In this document: positions 10,163 through 22,738 of the stretch, one piece after another
Layout: the number at the start of each line of letters is the position of its first letter
How positions within the stretch are numbered: the stretch's first letter is position 1
Assembly (NCBI GenBank): GCA_905250075.1
Contig: CAJNOP010000502.1
Location: 2,466 to 66,465, forward strand
Length of the DNA stretch: 64,000 bases
Reading direction: 5' to 3'
Origin: Rotaria sp. Silwood1
Taxonomy: Eukaryota > Rotifera > Eurotatoria > Philodinida > Philodinidae
Notes under the pieces: model-generated
Database searches by the model: none
Told to the model about the DNA's origin: nothing
Seen by the model: only the letters and a program-made list of their open reading frames with translations
Made by a program: the position numbers and the translations under genes

Positions 10163-11131
10163 ATGACAAGCTCTATGATTAGCAATGAAATTCTGCGTCT
10201 ACAATCAGTATCTGACGCACTTAATGGCTATCTCGCTCTAGTTGTTCTTGCTATGGGTACCGTGGGTAATACATTGAATATTGTCGTATTTATTCGTATC
10301 AAAAAATTTCGTCAAATGTCGAATTCCATCTTTTTATTGACTTCCTTTGTCGCTAGTATAATACTTGTTTGGACAGGCCGTTTTCCTCAAGCTTTAACTA
10401 TTCTTACTGGTATTGATATAGCAGCAGCATCACCATTCTTTTGCGCATTTCGTGCTGTATTCGGGCGTATCAGTCAAAATTTGGCTTTGTTATGTATTGG
10501 CTTAGTCAGTATCGATCGTTTCCTTATTACTTCACGAAACGAACGTTGTCGACGTCTTCTTACTAAGTTACGAGCTACTCTTATCGTGACAATATTGTTT
10601 CTTATTTATTTAGCAATCTCTATTGAAGATGCTATCAGCTATTATTGGGCACGTTCATGTAAATCTCCCAATACACCTTTTGCATATACACAATTCGTCT
10701 CATACTTTAGTTGGGTTGTCACTTTCGGTGTACCATTAATTCTAATAACAATATTCAGTTTGTTCACTTGGCAAAATCTTCGATTTTCTGTGCAGGGTCG
10801 ACGAAATCGTCTTCAACAACAGGTTAATCGAATGATGTTTGCGCAGTTCGGTTTGATGTTTCTTAGTACATTGCCTATTGTCCTAATGAGAGTTTATCGG
10901 TTGGTTACTGAGTCGCAAAAGAAATCTTTACTACAGAGTACACAGGAAACTCTTATATTTTATGTTGCTACCACTATCGGCTATGCATCACCGATCGGAT
11001 CTTTCTATATTTATTTTATTGTATCACCAGTTTTTAGACAGAATACGCGAACAGCTCTAATTTTCAAGAAATTCACTCGTGTCACACCATTTACTTTGCG
11101 AGAGCCACGCATTGCAACAAATCCTACGTAG
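10163..11131 (+). CDS. Family A (rhodopsin-like) G protein-coupled receptor, 322 aa
   Basis: Seven hydrophobic segments in the class A layout. From the ATG: TM1 about 20-40 with GNTLN (Asn of helix 1), TM2 about 54-73, a Cys near 92 before TM3 that can pair with the loop-2 Cys, TM3 ending IDRF in place of DRY, TM4 about 138-155, TM5 about 177-199, TM6 about 224-245 with a Pro, TM7 about 264-288 ending SPVFR with a SFYIY stretch where NPxxY is usual. The frame is open from a TTG at 10157, but the first ATG at 10163 is the sensible start. Intronless. It acts in the plasma membrane; the ligand cannot be told. Neuropeptide-type and chemosensory receptors of this shape are abundant in bdelloids. 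Confidence 0.85.
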   Translation: MTSSMISNEILRLQSVSDALNGYLALVVLAMGTVGNTLNIVVFIRIKKFRQMSNSIFLLTSFVASIILVWTGRFPQALTILTGIDIAAASPFFCAFRAVFGRISQNLALLCIGLVSIDRFLITSRNERCRRLLTKLRATLIVTILFLIYLAISIEDAISYYWARSCKSPNTPFAYTQFVSYFSWVVTFGVPLILITIFSLFTWQNLRFSVQGRRNRLQQQVNRMMFAQFGLMFLSTLPIVLMRVYRLVTESQKKSLLQSTQETLIFYVATTIGYASPIGSFYIYFIVSPVFRQNTRTALIFKKFTRVTPFTLREPRIATNPT

Positions 11132-11271
11132 CAAATATCTAACGTCGGCCAGCGTCTATTTTATTCTTTTTGTTATTTATTTATATTGCTTGACTAATTA
11201 ATATGGTGGGTTAATAAAAGGGAATATACTTTATGATCAGTAAATGAAATACTTATAAAATCAGTAATTAA

Positions 11272-11869
11272 CTCGTTAACTGTCAAATTTTTTTTTGAAA
11301 CTTTACAGTAAACTTTTTGTACAATAACTTTCAAAAATTCACAGATATTTTTAGATTATAAGATAGGCAACTTCTGCGACAAATGTTTTATTATTTTATA
11401 TAGAAATCAGAAGTTGTTTGCCAATAACAAAGCACAAAAAACTTAATCCTACAAAATTGTTTTCGAAATTTCAAGCTCTGTTCAAAAATTCAGTAAAATA
11501 TGATACACACAAAAGCATGAATCAACACAAAGTGCAACGCTATAAATAGCACATTCGTATGTGCATTCATGTTTTGCTCAATTATTTATATTTTCTGTAT
11601 TCAAAAATGGCAAATTTAATGCAGTAGAAACAACCAATTCAATAATAATATTTAGGAGCAAATTCATACTGAATATGAATACTGGTACAATTGACACAGA
11701 AGAACATAACTGATATAAAACATCAAAACTGGTGGAGTGAGATTCAGTCAGTGCAGTACGTTAGAGTGAATACGGCACATGCAAAAAAAGCTAAGTTAAC
11801 GAGTTGTAGTCTTCATTTTTTCCATAAAGATCGCATTGACGTATATATATGTCAATAACAGTTAAGGGA
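11272..11869. mobile_element. piggyBac-like MITE, TTAA-flanked
   Basis: TTAA lies on both sides (11268-11271 and 11870-11873). The left end reads CTCGTTAACTGTCA; the right end, reverse complemented, reads TCCCTTAACTGTTATTGACA followed by the palindrome CATATATATACG. These ends resemble piggyBac termini and those of the element at 56974. About 598 bp, no transposase frame, so non-autonomous. Confidence 0.55.
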
Positions 11870-11873
11870 TTAA

Positions 11874-13393
11874 ATGAAAGAGCAGTAAATTCTTTTTATC
11901 ATCAGTCATTAAAATGATTCGGTTTGTAAGTCAATTTAAAAAACAGTAAATGAAATTTATCAACAGTCGATTATATTAAATAGTCAGTATAAAAATTGAA
12001 ATGATGATAGAGTGAATCACTTTTCTTTTTCTTGCTCTTCAACTGTTCTACATGTTCTCGTTGTTCTGACCTACTTCTTTTAACCTTCATCTTTTGTAGC
12101 TAAGAGAAATTATTGTGTTAATTCTTATTGTTCGTCATCTCAAATAAAGGGAAAGAAGATTCTCGATTTCTTCCCTCGTCGTTGTCTCTATTTATCCCCA
12201 TATATATATATATATATATATTTTTCATTAGCTAATGACCTATATATCATGAGAATATATCTATTAGCAAAACAAACAAATTTTACGTTTTATTTTTCTG
12301 AAAATTTTTTTTCTATTCCTTTTCATCAGAAAAATGATAAAAATATTGTTCAAATTGAGAATGAACTTCATATAACATATTATTTTTAATATCATAAATA
12401 ACCCAATATTGATTTAGTATTTAGTTTAATTGAAATAACTTCATCGATCGGTGTTACTTCGATAGGATATATATATTGAAAAAGGAGGATGTGATTACGC
12501 CTCTATGTAAAATGAACATAATGTAAAGCAGTGAGTAAATTCTGTTTGCTTAGGATGTGGTAAACTCTCTCTCTCTCTCCACGAGTACATTCTTTGATTA
12601 ATAACTCTTATTAGAAATAAATTCCAATATTTATTTATTATTTAATACATATATATATTTAAAAAAGTTAACTTGCGTATAGTTTTAATTGGTGAAAGAT
12701 TATTTCGCTTATTAAAAAAAAATAGATATATGATAAATCGATGGAATAAATATTTAAGATAGAAAGAAATAAAACAAAAGTTAGTGCAAATAAATGAAAG
12801 GCAATCATCTGTAATAGGCCATACTTGTTCAAATATGAATTGATTTAAAAAATGTCATTTTCTTTATAAACTCTATGAGTAGTATTAGTTTATTTAAAAT
12901 TTTTAGATTTAAATATTTGAATAGCGTTTTTATTTCGATAAGATAATCATATTAGCATAATTCCATCATAATGATAAGCACATATTTTTTAATAATAACA
13001 AAGCAATATTTATCTTATCAGCATGTAATGGTCCACATTTAAAAAATTGTTGACTAAAAATTTAAAATAATATAACCTACTATAGAATTTGTTTTATTTG
13101 AACGTACAACAAAGCCAGCTAATGAATAAATATGTTAACGTAATTCCTCAACATATTCTATACGATATGTTGGATAAATCTTATAATCATATTTTGCAAC
13201 ATCAATTATATCTGATAATTCGTATGATTCAATATTTACATCTTCATCAACAATACTTTTCCAACGAAACCAACTAAAGAAAAGGATGCTTGAAAACCAT
13301 AAAAAATTATTCAGAAGTTTTTTACTCATTTATTTATTTATTCATGCTAATTTAAAATTTCGTTGGAATAAACATAATTGATATTGAAATAGA
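11874..13393. other. AT-rich intergenic with microsatellites
   Basis: Contains a (TA)n tract near 12200-12221 and a CT tract near 12568-12582. The small open frames at 13089-13330 look like chance products of low-complexity sequence. No gene seen. Confidence 0.45.
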
Positions 13394-13443
13394 AGGGTGT
13401 GGAGTGTGGGCGTTTTTCTTTTCATCACCTATACCCACACCCA
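13394..13443. repeat. Telomere-like inverted-repeat locus (S5)
   Basis: AGGGTGTGGAGTGTGGGCG, an 18-bp T-rich centre, then CCTATACCCACACCC. It is the shortest of the series, about 50 bp, and makes a simple hairpin. Confidence 0.75.
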
Positions 13444-13887
13444 AAACTCTACCTGAATCGGTCTCTTTGAAAAAAAAACAGCAGAAATCGTCCTTTCTGA
13501 TTCGAAACTTTTCACTTTGATAGGTGAGCTCAAGTGAAGAAGAACAGCTCTTTGCTGAAACCAAACGTCTATAAGTAAATATAATGAAAACTGGCAATCG
13601 TTTGCTGAACCGTTTACAGTCAACGTATTCGATCACTTACGATGGTACATAGTAAATGAATTCATTTAACATTCGAAGTTTTCCACCATAAATCATACTG
13701 ATACGGTCTTGTGCGCTCGAGAAAGATCGATGTATCCTCTAACTCGCCTCTTTTCTTTCAACTGATTATAGTGTTGTTTTGTTCAGAAGGATACACACAA
13801 TTCTCGAAATCTTTCCTATGCACTTAGTTGTGAACTCCATTTATTCGATAAAAAACACGGACAAGGTTTTCATTTTTTCTTCATGCA

Positions 13888-16247
13888 CTACTGGATACTT
13901 TGTTCATGGTTCGTATTTATTTCCAACTTGATGCTTCTGGTTTTATAAAATACGAATATTGTATCTATCGCCAATATCACTATGGATGTAAGCAGATAGT
14001 ACGTAATCAATTTGCCGGTTAAAACCTTCCATCCAAGAGCTTGCTCGGCAAATGCGGCTGAAAAGAATGATATCGATATACTAAGCATAGTAATTGCTTC
14101 GTATAATGAGTGTACTTTTTCTTTTTCTTCTGGTTTGTGAGATTTCATCAGCAATGCTGATGAAGCTACATATCCAAAGTTCCATCCAGTACCAACAAAA
14201 ACCAGACCTATATAGAAAGAACTAATTGCCAAATTACGTTGAAATAGTAGTGCTCCTATCAATTGAGTAAAAAGACCAGTAAGCATAACCAGTCGATTAC
14301 CAAACCAGTTACACAAGGTTCCAGAAAAAAACGATGGAACAAACATGCCTAAAAGATGGCATTCGATAGCAGTTATTATTTGACGAAAACTGTAACCAAC
14401 GCCATTCATTGCTAGAGGTGTAGCCGACATTTGAATGGACATTGATGACCATGATACGAAGCCAACAAAAGTGGCAACCAGAAATGTTCGTTGGCCAGCT
14501 ATTACAAATATTGAACGACCACCTAGACTAGAATTACTGTTCATTGTCGTTGATGATGAACTTGATATATGTGCGGCACATTCCTTCTTCACTTGGGGGA
14601 ACTGGATAATTGTCATAAGGAGCAGAAGTAGCAAGCATTCGCCTAATGTTACTACATAAGCTCCACTGTACGGCTTCGGCAGTATGTTTACTGTATGTGT
14701 AGCAATTTCTGGCCTAAAGCAAAATCCAAAGTAGCATAGATAGAAAAGCTTTCGACAACATCTATCAGATCAATACATCACAAACTATGAAGCCACTTTC
14801 AATCCAAGCATGTGCTTCTATCAGATCTCCTACTCTTCATAACGAAATAATACGAGCAAGTTCTCGACATATTTGCTGTTATTAGTGAAATCACTCTAGA
14901 TATTGCACTTTTGTCTCTATACACCTCATCACTCACCAATACTTGCGCTTTAGAATGTCGATGTAGACACATATTCAGTCCATCTGAACACAAAGACTCA
15001 CATCCACAATCAAATTCTGTACTATTCAAATTCACATAGAGCCTTTGCAGAGATCTTTTAGTACCAGGTTTAATGCTTTTGGAAAGCACGATTTGTAACT
15101 AATGTTGCAGCATTTAGCGATGACAATGACCCTTCTCTAACTGCTTAACTGGTCGTACAGATCGCGGTGAACATTGAGTGACTTTATATGGGTTTGTCAC
15201 GATCGTTAGTAGTCTTATGCGCTTTTCAATGTGTTATTTATTCGTTCCTAAAACTACTGTGATTAGTGATGGAACCATTGGAAGAGCTTCTGGGAGCTGA
15301 GCTCCTGTTGGACCTGAATTCTGACTCCATAACTAATTGTGATAGACATGCATGTATTGCTTTCGTGGTCAAACTGATCTAACCTGATTTCATATTTTAA
15401 TGCCACATAAATTATGCTGGAACATTTTGGCATAAAATGCTTCAAGTAATTTTGGAGATGAGAGTTTTCTCAACTTAAAATATCAGAAATTTTCAATAGA
15501 CATTCAACAATCTATCTAGTCAGAAGTATTCAGTTCTTTTGTGGTCTTCCCTAAAATTGAACAGCCTTTTGTTCTATTCATTTTCGTGACCTTTACGATA
15601 TCGATTTTGTTAGGAGCCGTAGCTGTTCGGTTCAAATATTTTGTCAGAAAAATAATTATAGTACACATAAGCCTACCCGAGTACCGCAGAGAAACAACCA
15701 CCGGCTATGACCATTGCAATGGCTTTTGGAGCAAATTCTTGCGTCGAAAACTGCAATGCCACTAGACGATAGTACAATGTGCACGGCAATTGTCCACCTA
15801 CAAATCCAGCACTCACAATCAACAACCAATAGAGCTTATGCCATGCTGCCACAATGCTAAGTCCAGCTCCGATGACACCCATTAGAGCACCAAAAAAGAA
15901 TGATCGTCGGTATCCAAAACGAGCTATAGCACGGGGCAAAAATATAGACAAAACGGTACCAATTAAAAGCATTAAGCCGATAGGTATTGTAGCCAAATGC
16001 GAATTGGTAAAACTTGTGGCCGCTATCGTAGTCGTACTTATTTGAATATAATTTACCGCTTGACCAAGACTCCATGAACATGCCAATAGGAATACATTCC
16101 ATAACATTTTTCGGAACAAAGGATCAGTCCATCGAGTGCGGAGACCTTTTAGCGACCAAAACGATGGTAGTTGAATATCAGTTGGATTCTGCTGTTGTGC
16201 AATACGGACTGATTCGGCATGTTGTGGAATGTCAAGTTTTGTGAGAG
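13888..16247 (-). CDS. Major facilitator superfamily transporter (5' end unresolved)
   Basis: Two exons on the minus strand, 16247-15677 and 14713-13888, join in phase (GG|G gives VLG-PEIATHTVN) with GTAGGC donor and TTTAG acceptor. Together they encode about 12 hydrophobic segments: six before and six after a hydrophilic loop rich in Ser (near HISSSSSTTMNSN). The MFS motif A region reads ARFGYRRS after TM2 and NWFGNRLVM after TM8. Charged loop and tail follow the usual pattern. The frame upstream of 16247 lacks an ATG and a TTTAG acceptor lies exactly there, so a short first exon is missing. Intron 14714-15676 (963 bp) is very long for this genome. It moves a small solute across a membrane; the substrate is unknown. 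Related MFS_1 proteins are common in bacteria, so foreign origin is possible but untested. Confidence 0.75.
14714..15676 (-). other. Long intron of the MFS gene
   Basis: Bounded by GT and AG on the minus strand in a phase that restores the transporter frame. No terminal inverted repeats or transposon ends were found at its edges, and its open frames look like chance. Most introns of the TRAF and acid phosphatase genes are about 50-60 bp, so this intron has probably gained sequence. Confidence 0.6.
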
Positions 16248-18656
16248 CTAAATCAAAATGACATATTATTCCGATTATTCGAATAACATAAAGAGCAAAA
16301 CTGGAACCGTTTATGCACAACTTTTAATAATCTTAACTGTTCCTATCTATAAAATCTACATATTTTGTTACATACTCAGTCTGCTACGTGATGTTGTATT
16401 CTGTATTTTTCATTCAAAGTTCGTTCGATTTCCACCGATCAAAATAAATCTTTGAAAACATGAAAAAAGGATGTGTCAAAAAATCTGAATCTTTCCCATT
16501 AATGAGCATTTTCTGATTAAAATTAGAAAGTCTTTTAGAACGGAATAATACATTAAATATATTTTATGATCACAAAAGCAAATAGTCATTTGAATGTTCT
16601 TCAAAATATACTAAACTTTTTGAATGTTGCGAAATAGTTTCCAATGCAATTTAAATGAAACTCAGTAAGTCGTATTGCACTTAACGAGTTCAGACTCCCC
16701 TACTATAGAATGGCCGAGTTTGATCAGTTGCGTTCTGGCATATACCTGTTATTTGATTCGATTTCATAGAATCCATAGGGTTTAGTCATTTCCTACAACG
16801 ACGACCGACCATAGTCAGTTATCCACAATTATTTGATGAAAATAAAAAGCTTCCCTACTAATTGTACGTACTAATCAGTGTAAGGCTTAAATGCATGAGT
16901 TCAGTTCAAAGAATCAATAGACTAGGCCAAGGTTACTAAGATACCTGTAACTTTTCAACTGCTATTTAGAAGCTGTGGCCCTAACATTTTTATGATCACT
17001 GGCGACTGTTCATGTAATTTTCTGTATTCAGTGCAGCTCTACGCTGAACAACCATATAAAAACAATCAAAAACAAGATTCGATGTATCTCAACTTAATTC
17101 CCTAAACTAAGAATACGAAAATGTGTATAAAACTCATTATAAAGCATATCCAGCCTAACAGTTACAAATACTATCATAATTATATATTAAAACGTCATAT
17201 TCACCACAGTAAGAAATGCTCAGAGAAGGAATAATTACTATACAAGTTGTTGTCAAACATTAATTCATGTATTGTGAGACTAACAACGAAAAAATGCTTA
17301 TAAGTGGTAACTTTATTATAAAATGTACAATCTATGGTTACAATAATTCGATAGAAACAAGATTCTTCAATAACATCTTTTAATATTACATTTCGTATCT
17401 CATCGACTGTATTCTCAAGTTAAATCACTGATAGTGAATTATATAAATGGCCAAGTTATAGCCCTGATTTTCATGTTACTGAAATAGTATGAGTATGAAA
17501 CTTTATCAACAAAACGAAGTTTAAAAGAAGAACCCAAACATCACAACGTGAACTATAGGCGGTCGAAATATAAATGCTCCACTTTATATAGTCATATGCC
17601 TACTAAGTATATAAATGTAGAATGTATTCGAATACGCGAATGATATGCTTTGTTAGTTTGGCCTTTTGAGTATCGGACTCCCGCCCGCGCTCCACTCTCA
17701 CAGTTGGATGGATGATGTGTATTAGGCGTAGTTCTTACAAGAACATCTAATTACACAAGCCGCATTAGGAAATATTTTTCTGGCGACTCATTTATAAACA
17801 TAGGATAGGCTACATATGTAAAAAGATAGAACTCAACGTTGGGAGTAAACGAAAGTAGTCTATAGTGAAATGGCGAACGTTGCATGTTCTATTGACGATT
17901 ATACAATATGAAAAAGCAAAATTTTTAGTGGTCTATATGATGACTGAATTATAAAATTTAATTGATATAACAATAAAGAACTCACATTTCTTCCAGTAAC
18001 TATCGATTTATCTTTAAAATTGGAGATAGTCGATGGCTTTGAATACTTTTTGTAGTTATACAGGGACCCGTGCATGTCTCTAGCCAAAATCCATCGAAAA
18101 GTGAGATCATTTTAAGTATCAAAGAAATCAGTATGATTTAAATATAGAATAACTACCTAAAGTTAAAGTGATTGAACAGTTGTAAAAACTCTTTTGTGAG
18201 ATAATAGCAGGTACAAACATTTGTTTCAGAAATATATGCTTTAGAGACTACTCTCGAAAACCGATAGATTCTAACACATTTCAGTTGTTGTCAAACGCCA
18301 GTTTCATTATGATTAACGGGGTACAATAAATGAATATCAAAGGAATGCTGAATTCTGACGATATATCCAGTAGTATTTACTTTTTTCCAAGGAAAAAGAT
18401 CTGTACGACTCTGGCAATGTGCGATAATTAGTTTTGATAGGAAACCATGGGTTCTTTTCTGACGAAGTTCGTTACGTAATTCTATCACAAAGATTCCTAA
18501 GAAATCTGAGTTGGATCTGACTATTTTTTCTATAGAGATACCTGTATCCAGGGCAATCTGATGGTTTTTCGTTAGGATCCATACGGAGAAATGAGTCACC
18601 TGGCGAGTTGTAACAATGCTGAGTACAAATTGATTGTCTCAATAATTATCTATCGT
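16248..18656. other. Intergenic, no gene recognised
   Basis: AT-rich. A 102-codon frame at 18291-18599 on the minus strand shows no recognised motif. The first exon of the MFS gene should lie in the left few hundred bases but could not be fixed. Confidence 0.4.
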
Positions 18657-18950
18657 TCATTCAACTTCTAAAATCTTACTATTTAAATCATGAGCAGCAG
18701 CACTGGATTCAACCATTCGTTGTTCTGTCGTATTAGCGTGTTTTGAATCTTCTATTTCACCATGTCTTAATGTTATTGTGTCTTGAGAGCATATATTATC
18801 ATTGGTGGATGCCATGATTGGTACTTCATTTCGTGTACCACTGTCTAATGTTGTAAGGTGACATAATTCAATATCGATGACCACGTCGTTTTCAGAATTG
18901 ATGCATTTATCTACGACATCGGATTCGACTTGGTTCGTAGATGTGTTCAT
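18657..18950 (-). CDS. Hypothetical acidic protein or last exon, 97 aa
   Basis: A minus-strand frame with codon use that looks coding, rich in Asp, Glu, Asn, Ser and Thr and without hydrophobic segments. The ATG follows directly after TTTCTAG, a good 3' splice site, so this may be an internal or last exon rather than a whole gene. It resembles a cytoplasmic tail. No family recognised and no partner exon found. Confidence 0.25.
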   Translation of the reverse strand: MNTSTNQVESDVVDKCINSENDVVIDIELCHLTTLDSGTRNEVPIMASTNDNICSQDTITLRHGEIEDSKHANTTEQRMVESSAAAHDLNSKILEVE

Positions 18951-19334
18951 CTAGAAATGACATAGGAACCTGTTCATCGTCTTCTTTTTTCTATTTTCAA
19001 TCGCATCCATAAAAGAACTACCTTTTCTGAAGCAAAAAGTTCTCAGTTTCACATAGAACAACATGCTTTGTGACCATGATAAAATATTTGCTGTTGACTG
19101 TTGGACGCAGCACAACAACGACGGATCATTTCGGCTTCTTATCTTTTGTGTTTTTTTTTCCTTGCGTTCTAACGGTATATGTAAAATGATGCTTTATCAA
19201 CATTAAGAAACACTGTGACTGCAAAAGATAACTATAACCGAAAGATTATCAGTTTGAATCTGCTTTGCAAATGTTTAGATCAATATAACGGTTTCTCTGT
19301 CGTTCATATTAAGGGTAGTTCAAAATTAGTGACA

Positions 19335-19908
19335 ACGGGTGATTCATAATAAATGGCCGAACTTTGCGTTTCATATTTTGACCCCTAGATACCTTTCATT
19401 AAAAAAACAAACTATACCACAAGATGTAGCGTGAAAAGCTCTACAATTTATATAAGACCGTTTTTTTATAGTTGCAATTTTGTTTTCAAAATCGACTGAG
19501 CGATCAAATTTCGGCCGTGCAAAAATGATATTTGTTTTTGTACAAGATGGATTCGTTTTTTCTTATTTCATGTTTTTATCACCTAATATCTTTTGTTTAA
19601 AAAAAAACAAAATATTACACCAGATGCAGCGTGAATAGCTCTACAGTTTGCACACTAAAGCTTATTGCAATTGTTTTCAAAACAAAAAGGGAAATTCTCT
19701 GCGATCCATTTTCGCACAGTTGAAGTTTGATTGCTCCAAATTTCGCCTATTTTGAAAATAAAAAGTGCAACTGTAAGAAAAGTGGGCTAATGCAAAGTGT
19801 AGAGCTTTTCACGCTGCATCTTGTGGTATAGTTTGCTTTTTAATGAAAGGTATCTAGAGATCAAAATATGAAATGCAAAATTCGGCCATTTATTATGGAT
19901 CACTCGTT
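19335..19908. mobile_element. Inverted-repeat element of the GCAGCGTGAAAAGCTC family
   Basis: Outer arms pair: left ACGGGTGATTCATAATAAAT with right ATTTATTATGGATCACTCGT, continuing through GATACCTTTCATTAAAAA and ACCACAAGATG-AGCGTGAAA blocks for about 120 bp. A third, internal copy of the last block lies at 19597-19650. No coding frame. Fragments recur at 9020-9080. A non-autonomous foldback or MITE-type element; duplication at its ends unclear. Confidence 0.65.
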
Positions 19909-19957
19909 ATTTTTGAAGATAGTTCATGCCGTTGAAAATTTTCAAAGTTTATCAAAG

Positions 19958-20024
19958 TGAGAGTGCGTGCGGGTGTAGATGCGAATAAAACGCACTCAGT
20001 CACAGTCACACCCCACATCCACAA
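19958..20024. repeat. Telomere-like inverted-repeat locus (S6)
   Basis: GAGAGTGCGTGCGGGTGTAGATGC, short A-rich centre, then CACAGTCACACCCCACATCCAC. More diverged from TGTGGG than S1 or S11. It sits 50 bp beyond the element at 19335. Confidence 0.65.
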
Positions 20025-22481
20025 CATCTGGCTGATGCATTACGAAATAATACAGTAATACTCATTGTCTCATCATCTCTCTCATATCCTCGACTGCAAT
20101 TTCTCACACAGACACTCACTACATTAAGTCTCATACGCAATGAAATCGATGACCAAGCAGCACAATATCTGGTTGATGCATTAGAAGTGAATACGGTAGC
20201 CGTCTTTCTTTTTCGATCTGTTTTATATACATATCTCTGCTTTTTCGCATAGACACTCACCACACTAGATCTGGCTTCGAACTCAGCTGAATGGAAACTT
20301 TCAGATCGTATACATAAACAGATTAAGCGTAATCAACAGCGAAACAGGCAGTGCTTGTTGGCTTGGAATACAGTTTTGGACTGAATTGAAATCGTGTCAT
20401 CATCATGTGACTCACTTAATTACTTACATGCTTTTATTTACAAATAAAGACGCATCATTTTTAATTGCTTAATGATATATTGAGTAATGAATATGAGATG
20501 CCAAAATATGTCCTATTGATCTAGAGAAGAAATTTAGTTGCTCTCCATTGAAACATCACTCCCTGTTTGAACCAAGTCAAGAGGCATAGCGTTGACTTTG
20601 GTGTCGTTGTGGGGTGTGGGCAAGGGAGGTACATGATACTTCATACTTCGTGTACTTTATCTAGGTGTGTGGCTGTGAGTTTAGGTCTCTTCTCATATCC
20701 ACACCAATTCCTGGATTGTTCAAGAAAAAAAGACGATTAACTTTTCGTTGACGACTTTTTAGAGTACGAATATTCAAGCGAAAAAAGATCTTATAACCAA
20801 ATGAGAAATTCAAAACTGATTTTAAACGGTACAAATCTTTCTTGAGAATATCTATATAATAATAATACAAACATTTTTTTATTCCAAGACTTGATCAGAT
20901 TTTTAGAAAATTAGTGACAACAAGGGAAAGTTTTTTGAAGTTCGATCTTGCTGAAAACATCACTCTAGATGCAATTTATGCTGCAGAATCTATTTCGAAG
21001 CTTTCAAAATTTTTTCGTACATTATTTATGAGATATTTGTAAATAAGTTTATAATTATTACTCAGCTCAATTATATATGAATATACTTAAAACACTTATT
21101 GAGAAAAAGAATGCTTGTAAACAATGAAAGTCAAATCCATATGTCTCGTTGTGCCTAAAATTGTTAATATATTTCGAAAAAATAAAATATTAGTATGTCA
21201 GAATAAAGTCAAAAAGTCTATTGAATTAATCTGCTGCACACACTATACATGAATCCTTTTAATATTCTGGAACTTTTTCGTAGTGTTGATGTCAAAAACT
21301 TTGGAAAATCGAATCAAAAAAACAAATCAATCTGAATCATCAAAGAAAAAAGTTCAAAATACTACCTTTTAAACAAATGCCATAATATTGAACTATTAAA
21401 GTGTCCCTTGGATATTAAACACAACATAATAGTTATATGCACAAATATTTATTTCTCAAATCAATCAAATATGAACAAATTAATCTCTCTCTCGTTGTTT
21501 TTATTAAGAATGACTAATGAAGACTTTTCTGATAATGAAAATGTTACATCTCATAGTAGATTATATCATTTCGAATACATCATAATCACACATTCGAATG
21601 TAAACTTTAGCAATAAAACATTTATAAGGAGTAGTACTAGACATATACAAATATATTTTTTCTTAAGATTATTATTTCGATATGTGAAGCAAGACAAGTA
21701 AATTAAAAAAGACAATACTATAAGTAATAATGAAGGCATCCGTATATCTTCTTTTCTTTGTTGGTCTCAGAAAAACTGAACATTAACAAATCTATTATTT
21801 TTTCTCTTAATATTGGAGCAATAAGATAATGAGATGTAATAGAAGATGACTATTTCTTCCTTACCGACATGATTAAAGTAAAAAGGACATGGATTTATCT
21901 ATATACAAAATGGGCCATAAATTGTTCTATGCTAAAAAATTATTTATTTCCGCTTCACTTATCTCGAATGCACTGAGTTTGAGTTCATTGTTAGAGATTT
22001 ATACAAAGTTTTCTTTTCATATGGTTATCGTAAACTATTCTTTCAACTGTGATCGAAAGTAAACATGTGCAAAGAAAAAATGTTGAAAACTGAATTGCGA
22101 ACTTCTGGATGGCTTTTTAGCAAAATGTCAAAAAAACGAACGTATAAAAATAGATTATGGAAAAAACTATCGACAGGAAAGTGGCGAAAATCATAAGGTT
22201 GAAAAGTAAAGATGGTGAAAAGAAAATTTCATAGGAGGGACGTCGAAATTATGTCGAATTGTGGTGTAGTGAGAGTAGATGAGTTGCATTTTAATTCAGT
22301 ACTATTTTTAATTCTAATGCACGTACTCACTATAAGTTTTTCGAGACTACCTGAACATGCTACCTATCACTTATAGGGGCAACCTAGATATACGATCGGC
22401 AACATGTCAGCTGCTGTCTAAATCACTCCAAGTGATACCTGTAGCATCTCATATATTATCTGTAGCAGGACTTGGAATTTT
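20025..22481. other. Intergenic with one weak telomere-like locus
   Basis: Two related segments (20030-20120 and 20155-20250) share words such as TGGTTGATGCATTA and ACACTCACCACACTA, suggesting an old local duplication of a leucine-rich-repeat-like fragment (TLDLASNSAEWKL-type reading at 20262-20300). No intact gene. The rest is AT-rich without recognised features. Confidence 0.35.
20611..20705. repeat. Telomere-like inverted-repeat locus (S7), degraded
   Basis: GGGGTGTGGG at the left and ATATCCACACC at the right with a longer, partly GT-rich centre. Diverged member of the series. Confidence 0.5.
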
Positions 22482-22561
22482 AGGGCGTGCGTGTAGATGT
22501 GTAGTGTGTGTTGATGGATAGGAATGTAGATCTTCTCGTTACCCACATCCACACCCACCCT
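22482..22561. repeat. Telomere-like inverted-repeat locus (S8)
   Basis: AGGGCGTGCGTGTAGATGTG at the left, CCCACATCCACACCCACCCT at the right, 80 bp in all. TTTT or TTTTAG occurs on both sides, but the match is too short to call a duplication. Confidence 0.7.
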
Positions 22562-22668
22562 TTTAGAGGCATCGAGGCATGTCAAAATCTGATGGGTCAG
22601 AAGCTGAGCAAGCAGGTGAGTTCTCTGTAGGTAATTTCAAAAATGGCATTCTAGATATATTTCTCATT

Positions 22669-22738
22669 TGGGTGTGAGTACGGCATACAATTTAGGGTTT
22701 TCCTTGAAGCTATCACACAAACACCGACATCCACACCG
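22669..22738. repeat. Telomere-like inverted-repeat locus (S9)
   Basis: TGGGTGTGAG at the left and GACATCCACACCG at the right around a 45-bp unique centre. It lies only 110 bp from S8. Confidence 0.55.

Noticed and set aside
14799-15089. 96-codon minus-strand frame within the MFS intron
   Set aside because: No motif; lies wholly inside an intron that joins the transporter frame correctly.
18291-18599. 102-codon minus-strand frame
   Set aside because: No domain or signal; not in splice register with the frame at 18657.
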